From Rhynchosporium graminicola (Eukaryota > Ascomycota > Leotiomycetes > Helotiales > Ploettnerulaceae), in assembly GCA_900074885.1 (NCBI GenBank), contig FJUW01000030.1, positions 434,001 to 498,000 of the forward strand: a stretch of 64,000 bases of DNA, given 5' to 3'. Positions 55,559 through 64,000 of this stretch are shown here, one piece after another. Within the stretch, counting starts at the first letter, position 1; the number at the start of each line of letters is the position of its first letter. The notes below the pieces were generated by a model. It did no database searches. It was given only the letters and a program-made list of their open reading frames with translations, and was not told the origin of the DNA. The position numbers and the translations under genes were made by a program.

Positions 55559-58500
55559 TCACCTTCCCGCCTCCTCAGCGTACTCATAAACCTCCAGTAC
55601 CTGACCACAAGTATGGCAAAAATCCATCGTAGGCTCTCCTAGATCAAAGATCGGCAATTTTCTCTTTTCCGGCTCCCTACTCAGCATCAACAGCGCAGCA
55701 TCCAATCCATCGACCTTCGGCACTAAATTGAAATTTGTCTCGAATGTCCAGAAGAAATTTTCGTAAATGCGAAACCATCCAGCTCCTCCCTTAGATGTTT
55801 CGACCATTGAAAACGCGATCTATCGTCTCGTGATAGGCACCATTGCCGTCAGTATTCCGGGCTCGGAACTCGGCGAATTCCTCAACGTTACATTTACAGC
55901 CACAGAGTACGGTGAGCATCTCCGTGAAGACACAAACGAGAGAGAAAACATCGGCTGCACGGCCATGGACGTCTTGCTCCCAGACTTCCGGAGCACAATA
56001 TTTTAGGTGTGCGGTGGGTGTGGGTGTCTGTTTGGCTGTGCTGTGATCAAGAGATTTGAAAGATCTTGATATGCCGAAGTCTGCTATATAGACTCTGTAT
56101 CCATATTTAGCAAGCGGGTGCTTCCTGACGAGGATATTGCCTGGTTTTATGTCGAGATGTTTTCGTGCCGTAGAATGTATGTAGCGTAATGCATCTGCTA
56201 GACATCCAAAGAAGCTCCACATGGAAGAAATGGCTGGCTGCAGTGGTATTTGAGTCGTGGCACCTCGATTCTTCAGATCGCATGTCTCCTGCACGAGATC
56301 ATGCACTTCTTCCAGAAAGACTGATAGATCGCAGTCCGCCACAGGATATAGTAGCACCGAGAATCTCTTCCCTTGTAGATAACTCCCAACAAGCTGGATC
56401 ATGTGTGGAGGCCGTAGGTTTTGCAGATGCTCCACCTCGATTAGAGCTTCTTCGACTGTCATCCGCCAGCCACAAAGCATCTTTTTTTTTCGCAAGCAAG
56501 ATCCTGCGACACTGGATTTTGTCAACTTGTGCCGTCATACTTGGGCCGATCGCACCCATCCCTTCAAATGGTAGTTATCCGCCCTTAGTATATTCGACAT
56601 CTGAGAAACAAGTCAGAATGTAAGTAGAGCTCAGGTCCATGTCCCAAATGTGATCTTCGAGCTCTGAGATGCTTTATTCTCGAGACTTACGCTGACCTCC
56701 GTTCTCCTTGCCCGACCAGTTCAGCTCTTGATCTAGGAGCTAGAAAAATTCCTTCTGATGTACTGCCTTTAGATAACCCGATAATGGGTTACTCACCGTC
56801 TCTACAGCTGCGTTGTTTATATTCGCCACGAGCGAAGACTTTGCACTATAGTATGCAGGAGGCTGCTGTGATGATGTCGGAGAACGATGAGATAGTCCAC
56901 TGTAGAAACCTAAAGAGAACTTGGTCGCCACAGGTCCACTTGCTCTCAAAGATGATCGAGCACTCTGATACGAGGCGAAAGATTGTCCAGGACGGGCGGT
57001 TTCTCTGCTGGGGCGGTTTTGGGGCTCGAATTGCTTCACATCTATCATTATCTCTTGCAAACGCGAGCTGAGTTCTTGCTCTCTCCCTTCGAACTCACTC
57101 ACTGTTGTTACTAAATTTCGTTCTATGACCGATTCGCCTAGACTTCTTACTTCTATCTCTTCATCTTTTAATACATCGGACCGGTGAATCTCTTGGTTAG
57201 ATATCCAGCCCGTCCTCAAAATGTGCAGATATGGACATTGTTTTGCAGATGTGCAATAGCCCTGTCAAATATTAGCCAAGGTAAATATCATCCTGACAAC
57301 CTACCCTCTTAACATCTTTGCATATGGCGACTCTGGCGCTCTGTATATCATGACTGAAAGGGCAGCTCGGGCCTTGCATACATGCATGCTCCTTGCCAGT
57401 TTGGCTTCCATAGAATGTCTGATCTTCTTGTTTCCGCCAATTTGTGCTTGAGAGAGTCAAAAGGAGGGTTCATGGACTCCAAATATACTGGACTCTCTTG
57501 ACCGGCTCCGATTCCCATTGAAGACATCTCCTTTTCCTTCCACAGGTATTCGGTCTCTTTCCAAATATGTCTCTCGAGATATTGCTCTAGCCATGCGAAC
57601 TCGGATTGTCTTGACTTTATACTTATATGAAAGGATGCCACAGACTGCAACCAGATCAACACCAGTTTTTCAATCTCCAGAGACGCAATTTGAGTACTCT
57701 TATCTCTCAAAGTCAAGCTCAGCATCGCAAAGTCTTCAACACTCAATTGAGCTACAAAATACGAACGTCTATCCCATGCCGATGAGCGATCTTGAAATAG
57801 GGAAAATATGGCCAGAATTTAAGCGAAAATCCATTTGGCATTGCTGTCGACAACAATAGCTGTCTGGTTAGACAGCAGGAATTCCTTCAAATCCTCGTCT
57901 TGATTCGGCGGTTGGTGGTCAGCGAGTAAGGATACTTCATCTGCCACGTTTAAGATTGTCAGGCAAAAGATATGAGGTCCTTAGTGCTGTCTCGGACTCG
58001 AGGGGATTCCGTAGCCTTATCCTCTCGGCGTCACAAAACGATATTGAATGGACCAATGTCGGGATTTTCAAAGACAAAATAGCCGAATATCGATGAGGAT
58101 CAAAATAGGAGGGTATAGTACCGAAGCCTGGAGAATCTAAACAATCTATCACTGTAATGCCCCGCTCTTGCAACCTACAAGGCTCAGCCGCAAAAAGGGC
58201 CTGGCTGTACACAGCCAGTCAGAAAAAGTGGTGGCTTGCATACTGCAGGTCGCAGACCCATGTTCTTGGCCCAGCCTGATTGATGGTAGTACTGTTATGA
58301 AATTGTACGCGCCCGGTATTTGGAGAGAAGATGTTTGATGTTGGAGCTCTTTGGGAAGGAGAAGTATCTGAGTAGTGAAGCACCCTACCGATATGGCCAA
58401 GTGCTAAACAGCTCAAATAGCGCAAGGGGGCATGGCAGGGCGATACCAGGCTTAAGTCCAAATCAGACTCGGGATAAAACTTGTTGGGAGTAAATCCCAC
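55559..58500 (-). pseudogene. Disrupted CCCH zinc-finger plus protein-kinase gene
   Basis: Read down the minus strand the gene encodes an N-terminal domain (GRVQFHNSTTINQAGPRTWV; ITVIDCLDSPGFG; QTAIVVDSNAKWIF; SVEDFAMLSLTLRDKSTQIA), two CCCH fingers (ACMQGPSCPFSH; GYCTSAKQCPYLH, introns 57304-57262 between), a disordered linker, and a Ser/Thr kinase domain with GAIGPSM glycine loop, HLDIKPGNIL catalytic loop, DFGISRSF and YCAPEVWE. Damage: TGA at 58219-58221, frame change near 57935, TAA at 57819-57821, a CATG duplication at 57381-57388 shifting the frame inside finger 1, TAA at 56575-56577 just before the glycine loop, an A9 run at 56482-56490 shifting the frame in the N-lobe, and a frame change near 55805. 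Two introns in the linker are intact. The number of lesions argues against sequencing error alone. Function of intact homologues is not known to me. Confidence 0.75.
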
Positions 58501-58884
58501 CCGAGTCCAGTTATGAGGTATCCGGATGGAGTAGAGTGATGAAATGAATCGACTCTTTTCAGCAGTTATCGATTTAAGAATCTCTTAACTCTGACTCCGC
58601 CCATGATCATTCAAAGACGGCCACTTGACTCGGACGTTCGACTTCTCAAGCCTGGGTACATTTGCAAGTGTTTAAGTACTGATAATTAAGATCCCTAGAT
58701 CGATCAGCTGAGAAGGAGGCCGGAAAATCCTATATTGAAAGATTATAATTGAAGCTCTATACGAAGCTCTAAACGCAAGTGCCTATGGCGGGGTATCAGC
58801 TAAGAAGAAGACAATCATAAACTCATAAAGGCAAGCGACTCAATATGCAGCTCCTGCAACAACCATCACAAGTACCACAACAAT

Positions 58885-59837
58885 TCAGACCCATCGCTGT
58901 TGCTCCTTGTCATAGCCGATGGTGTCCAAATCCACATTCAGCGTTCTCAGCATCATAGCCATTGTGAACTCCTGGGTACAGTCAGTATAAATCTCAAAAT
59001 ACTAGCAGCATAACTCACATCTTCCTGCCCAGGCATTTCTCCAGTATCACCGACACCCTTCTCGCGCTGCGACTTCTCGTTCTCTGTTTCAGGATCAATG
59101 CCATATTCAGCATAAACGTCCCTCTTCTCGACATCCTTATTTTCCTCCTCATCATCATCTTTATTCGTTTGCTCCTCTTGATCCCACGAGTTACGATTCT
59201 CTTCCTGTTTCTTCTGCATCTCCTTCCAAGCTCTCGGTCCACCCATCCTATCACCACAAATCAGCCATAATCCCCTTCCTCCTCCCAACAAAACATACCT
59301 ATTGACCCTATCTCTAACCTTCCCAAACAATTCCTCAGCAGCCAAACGACTTGCTCCCCTCCACTTCTCACACAAATCTCTCAATTCCCCATCAATCTCG
59401 CCATCAGGATCCTTCCCATAACTATCCTTCTCAATCTTTCTAGCTTGCTCCGCAGTGTCCAATTCCTCCTTCACATCCCTCAATTGTTTCTCCAGCTCCC
59501 TCTGCGCTTTCAGCAAAAGTGCAATATCAGGATCGGTATTGAGCGCTGCTGCTGCAACTGGAGAGGCAAATGTTTTCTTGGTGCGGGGTGCTGAAGGAGT
59601 GGGCAGTCGAGGGGTCTTGGTTGGGTTGGAGAGGAGAGAATTGGTTGTCCGTGATGCCAGAGGTGTGTTATTGTTGCTCTCGGGCACGGATCCAGCCACA
59701 GTGGGAGTTGTGCTGTCTTGAGGTTGTCCATCTTTTATGGGTGATTTGAAGGGCGTTTTGAATGGGGATCGGAAAGGTTTGGAGAGGGTTTGTGAGGCTA
59801 CGTCGATGCGACGGCGTTTTGCTGCTGGAGTTGACAT
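58885..59837 (-). CDS. sfr1: SFR1/MEI5-like recombination mediator (Swi5 partner)
   Basis: Exons 59837-59299, 59247-59019 and 58971-58885 (introns 51 and 47 bp) give 284 residues. The N-terminus has the typical basic SP/TP-rich motif block (MSTPAAKRRRIDVASQTLSK then PFRSPFKTPFKSPIK), a linker, then a coiled coil (LLKAQRELEKQLRDVKEELD) and a conserved domain with LCEKWRGASRLAAEELFGKV and MGGPRAWKEMQKK. The last exon EFTMAMMLRTLNVDLDTIGY, ending in RWV, is a recognisable family end. Known role: with SWI5 forms a complex that stimulates RAD51/DMC1 strand exchange in nuclear recombination repair. The acidic low-complexity insert (NKDDDEEENKDVEKRD) is not conserved in general. Confidence 0.8.
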
Positions 59838-60659
59838 CTTGAAGTTTCGCTTTGTTAGTGCTGTCTAGGGTAAGTCATTGATCAATATGGTTGTGAGCAC
59901 TTTGGGATAGGGTTGATGTTAGGAATTGAAGTCCCTAACGAGGCTGAAATAGTGGAAACGCGCCAAGGCTAGTTAGTACAGCTGGACGGCGAATGTGAGC
60001 TTTGAGTAGGTACCTAAAGTATAGAATGTTTGGATTTAGAGAATAAAGTGCTGTCGATAAATTCGAAGCCGTAAACATCAGTAAATTTTCACGAGAACGT
60101 AATCAAAGAGTAATTCTAACTGAAAAAGGGAAATACAGGCAGGACTCCAGAGTCGTCGAATCACATGACACTGTATTTCGTGACCAATGGACTCTCATTA
60201 CCACATCGCGATGTTTTACGATGTATTGATGCTATCATTCGCTATCAAGATAGCGCCATCAATTCTTGGGGTCCAATGTAAGTCTATCATCATTGGAAAT
60301 CCCATCCCGTCGATCTGTTCAAGCAAGAAATGCTTTGTCCAGCAGTATATTGACATATTTTCCATGAGCAAATTCTAGATTCAGCTCGAGAGGTACTTCT
60401 GATAGCACCTGGGCTCGCTTGGCCTCGACTACTTGCTTCCAGGAGCAAGACAACTCCCATCATTCTTACCAGCCGTGTATAAGACGTGACTCTCTTCGCT
60501 CATGTTGTCCGTATTAGCATGCGCACCAGGATGCCACACGTGCAAGCATTCCTTTTCACAAGCTCACATAGATGCATTGTAGTATTCCATAATCCATTTA
60601 CTCCAACCATGTTACACTCTAGACTACACTTCTAACCATACCTCACCATCTCCTTTCCG
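59838..60659. other. Intergenic stretch
   Basis: 0.8 kb between SFR1 (start side) and the HRD3 stop. No gene supported; a 63-codon plus frame at 60187-60378 has no motif. Confidence 0.45.
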
Positions 60660-63363
60660 TCAATGCCCAACACCACCCGCAACCCACTGATTAAACGCCG
60701 GATCTCCAGGCTGAGGGAAGAGTTCACCATCCTGTCCTTGTCCTTGCTGCTGTTGTCCCGGAGGCAAAGCAGCATTTTGTCCAGCCTCCTGCTGTCTATG
60801 ATTTTGCTGTCGCATCTGCCGATAATAGATCAACCCAATAAGAGCACCAGCGAGCAAGATGATAGCAATACTCTCCAAGAGGCCATCCTCGCCCATGTCC
60901 TCATACATGCCATCAGCATCTCCCCCGGGCATAGGTGAATCATCGGGCAGGTAATTGTCATCGTAGTCTGTATCTCCGTAGTACATGTGGTCGTCGCGGA
61001 GGAAATTGGTAATCCATTCACTCAGGGACCATTGTTTCTTCGCCGCTACAGATAAGCGTTAGCCAGAATCACAGAATTTTCGTTTGGGTTAAGTAACTTA
61101 CTGGGCTCATCTTGGATGGAATTTACAGACCCCTGTGTGAGGGTGTTCCACGCACTCCTAAGCCGCAGTTTGAACAAGCTCAACGTAACAGGGAGATAAG
61201 CCTCCTCATTCGTCTCAAGAGCGAGATCGTAGTACCGTTTCGCCAGATGAAAATCCTGCGTAAGTCCCACCCCATTCTCATGCATCCAAGCCAGATTATA
61301 CAGCGCCTGTGCACTCTGATGATATTCACACGCTGCCGTATAGCAACTCGCAGCTTTCTCAAAATCGACTTGCGTGCCGATACCTTCCAAGTAGTAATCT
61401 CCCATTTTGACCATCGAGTCGATATTCGATTGTTTGGCGGATCGTGTCCAGTAGATCAGAGCAAGAGCCCCATTCTGAAGTAAAGCAGGTCGAGTGACAG
61501 AGTTTAGAGATAGCCAGGATGGTATGGACCATGATGATTTTTGTTGGTCGAGGAGGTATGCTACGTTGGCTTGTCCTATTTCGTAACCTTGCTCGGCGGC
61601 AAACATGTAATCAATCAACGCCAGCTCTTCATTGCCATTTTCGAACGCCTCATTCGCTTCAGCAAACGACGTAAGGAGAGGTTCGGCCTTTTCTGCAACA
61701 CTCTTGTAGTACATGGCTGCCAGTCCACAACTCCTCTCTTTCCCAATCCCTTGTTCGATGAGTTCTGCCAGGAAATAGTACGATTCGATTTGACCATATC
61801 GAGCAGCCAGCTCAAAGTACTTGGTAGCGACGGTGATATCCCCCGTGGTTCCTTGATCCAAGAATAGAGCACCCAGAGCGACCTGAGCGGGCGAATAATC
61901 TTGATCTGCTGCAGTCTTGAGGTATTCCTGAGCCTTGACCGAATTCTTAGGAACGCCAAGTCCCTCCAAATACATTAATCCCATTCCATACTGCGAACCA
62001 GCATCGCCACTCTTTATACCCCTTTGGAACCAGATCTGGGCCTTTTCGAAACTCTGCTCCACGCCTTCTCCTCTTAGAAACATGCGGCCAAGATATCCAG
62101 CAGCTTTCGTAGCAATCTTCTCCAATCCATGCTTTTCGCTCTCGATGATCCGACCATCTCTCGTCCAATAGAGCTTGGCAACTTTCATGAAGTACCATTT
62201 TGCACTCTTCATGTTCCGAGCCAGTCCTTTCTGCCCATCATAATGAATCCGCCCCAAGCTGAAAGTAGCTTTGAAATCTCCTTTCCTTGACATCAGATCC
62301 AAGTATTCCAACACATCATCCAAAGCAGCATTAGCATCCGAACTGACACCAGCTTTATTCCTATTGCTTCCCGAACTGGAATAACTCGCTCCTTCGCCAT
62401 AGACCCCTCCATCCTCGTCTGCAAGTCGATACGAATCAGGTACCCACGCCATTCCTCCGGGTGGCCCAGAACGAAACCATTCAATAGCTTTATCAGCCAC
62501 TTTCTTGTAATGCTTAACCGCCGTGTTACAACTCTGTGCCACTCCAACTCCTGTATGATATCGAAATGCCAGCGTCATCTCAGATTTGACGCTTCCTCCT
62601 TGGGCTGCAAATGTATGGTATAGCAAAGACTTGGCTTGATCCCGCTCGACTGCTCCTCCAATTCCAGTAGAGTACATAAAACCCAGCATATGTTGTGCCG
62701 AGCTATTTCCATTCAGCGAGGCCAACTGATGGTACCGTTTGAACGCTTCGGGATAATCTGCTGGAACTGAGAAGTTACTGTAGAAGTGCATCTCTGCGAG
62801 GAGAAAAATGGCGTCTGGGTTGTTGACTTGCGCTGCCTCTTCTAGCAACCGTACCGCATCTGCCACTGGTCCTGGAAGCTCCTTGTGGCCCTCTACAGAT
62901 CCTTCTGATGCTGGCCCTTGAGCTGAAATCTGGGGTACCAGAGAAAGGGCATATTTCCCAACCGTTCCTAGTATTCCTGATTGTTTGCGCGATGGTCGGG
63001 GGTGTAATCGTTCGTATCGTCGGAGGAAGAAGAGGGCTTTGTCGACTTGTTCCGCACCTTTCCTTGTCAGCATAATTCCAGCAATGGATCTTGTCCCTAC
63101 CGTCGACCTTCTTCCTTCCACCACCTTTTCCGTGAAGCGGCTGCTGTGGCGTCGCAGACTGAGCTGCTAGGGAAGGCTGTGGACTGCCATCTGCAGTTCT
63201 TGTTGTATCCTTATCGTCTTGTACTTGCGCAAGGACTGCTGGGTATATTAAAGATGCAAAAACTGGTGAAGAAGGAAAAAATTAGCTTCTAAGTGCAATG
63301 ATAGTCTGGGTATCATGACACACAAATCCAAAACCACAGCCTTCTGGTCCAGTCCCTCATCAT
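60660..63363 (-). CDS. hrd3: HRD3/SEL1L-type ERAD membrane protein
   Basis: The main exon (to 61102) and last exon (61045-60660, 56 bp intron) are clear; the first exon is 63363-63324 and the second begins at 63262, giving a signal peptide MMRDWTRRLWFWIFFASLIY ahead of PAVLAQVQDDKD. The join from exon 2 (about 63128) into the main frame near KGAEQVDKALFFLRR is not certain. The body carries many Sel1 repeats (AQHMLGFMYSTGIGG; ATFSLGRIHYDGQKGLARN; AGYLGRMFLRGEGVEQSFEK; SQYGMGLMYLEGLGVPKN; ALYNLAWMHENGVGLTQDFH), then WSLSEWITNFLRDDHMYYGD and a C-terminal membrane helix SIAIILLAGALIGLIYYRQM with a Gln-rich cytosolic tail. Known role: lumenal substrate receptor of the HRD1 ubiquitin ligase in ER-associated degradation. 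About 830 residues, normal for the family. Confidence 0.88.
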
Positions 63364-63760
63364 GTCGCACGTCACTCTACGCAATAAATCACTTCGTATG
63401 AGAAGTTTTAGTTGATAGTCTGGTCATCATCCACATCTAGTTCATTTCGGGGATCTGAAATGCACAAGTGGAAGGCTGAGTTTGTCGCGGGGTGTTGATG
63501 CAAGCTGTCTTGTTGGTCTCCAAGTGTCATCTTCTCACGCGGGTCGGCACGCGATTGAACGCCGAAAAGTCAAGGAAGGCAGGCTTACAAATGTCAGCCT
63601 CGCGAGCAACGAAATTTCATTGCAAAATATACTAAATTGCTCGAGAGATATACATTTAAGCGATTTCCTTTTCCCTGCTCCTATTTTGGAGGGTCAGGTA
63701 TAAATTTCTCAATACTTTTAATACTTGCTATCTCCTGTTTGTCACAGAACATGCTCTAAA
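63364..63760. other. HRD3 upstream region
   Basis: About 400 bp between the HRD3 start and the stop of the next minus-strand gene; no gene seen. It should contain the HRD3 promoter. Confidence 0.45.
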
Positions 63761-64000
63761 TCAGTCTCCCTTCCAAGCCTTGATCTGACCATCCTCGCCA
63801 CAAGTCAGAACCGTTTGATGCTACAAAAAATTAGCTGGGTCACAATCAGTAATAGAATGAAAGGACTCACTGAATCCAGAAAGCAAAACGACCTTACAAT
63901 CTCCGACCCATGAGCACCCGGCAACGTAACTTTGCTCTCTGGAGAAAATGTCCAAGGAGGGTTATTCCTCAGCTGAATAAGATCAAAGCTCTCTCGACTG
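63761..64000 (-). CDS. C-terminal end of a WD40-repeat protein (runs off right edge)
   Basis: Exon from the right edge to 63871 and final exon 63820-63761, joined by a 50 bp intron (GTGAGT...TTTTTTGTAG). The readable end contains NNPPWTFSPESKVTLPGAHG and closes with HQTVLTCGEDGQIKAWKGD. The CGEDGQIKAW unit is a WD40 repeat terminus with the G-D-x-x-I-x-x-W pattern. It resembles WDR89-type proteins, but with so little sequence the subfamily is a guess. Only about 63 residues are in the window. Confidence 0.6.

Noticed and set aside
1..64000. Transposon, CRISPR, tRNA or rRNA content
   Set aside because: No terminal repeats, transposase or reverse-transcriptase motifs, spaced direct repeats, or tRNA-like T-loops were seen.

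Overview
This is a nuclear window from a filamentous ascomycete (Pezizomycotina). The evidence is short GT-AG introns (mostly 43-111 bp, with CTAAC/CTGAC branch sites), pyrimidine-rich promoters, many short TACCTACC/TTCC-type repeats, and a conserved single-copy fungal gene set. The protein flavour suggests Leotiomycetes, but that is a guess. I see no rRNA, tRNA, CRISPR array, intact transposon or prokaryotic operon. Exon boundaries below were worked out by hand from reading frame and splice motifs.

Left part (1-14.4 kb): the N-terminal part of a repeat-rich protein cut by the window edge, with a microsatellite-crowded 2.3 kb upstream region; an acidic conserved-looking protein (2953-4140); a nine-exon Artemis/SNM1-type DNA-repair nuclease (7898-11133); a coiled-coil orphan (12772-13338); and a small two-exon orphan (13757-14417). 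From 14.4 to 27.5 kb the sequence is gene-poor and partly AT-rich. It holds one plausible three-exon orphan and two minus-strand genes (20341-23229 and about 24200-25850) whose splice phases remain coherent but whose frames contain TAA/TAG codons where CAA/CAG would restore the frame. That pattern suggests repeat-induced point mutation (RIP) or another C-to-T process.

Middle (27.6-48.8 kb) is a dense conserved block: NGG1/ADA3, urease (seven exons), a PA-TM-RING ubiquitin ligase, the RAD1 checkpoint clamp subunit, the tiny oligosaccharyltransferase subunit OST5, the histone acetyltransferase GCN5, a small Cys-rich protein, and an AIM9-type APH-fold mitochondrial kinase-like protein. NGG1 and GCN5, two core subunits of the SAGA/ADA acetyltransferase module, lie 13 kb apart.

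Right part: two neighbouring orphans, one with a coiled coil (50.2-52.9 kb), a second small Cys-rich protein, a heavily damaged gene that once encoded a CCCH zinc-finger plus protein-kinase protein (55559-58500), then SFR1/MEI5 recombination mediator, HRD3 (ERAD), and the 3' end of a WD40 protein leaving the window. Three genome-maintenance genes (Artemis-like, RAD1, SFR1) occur in one window. The most unusual signals are the C-to-T-type decay of three accessory genes, the zinc-finger/kinase wreck, a tandem array of branch-point-like CTGAC motifs in a RING-gene intron, and the pair of short MC-K-type Cys-rich proteins. I found no convincing entirely new system.
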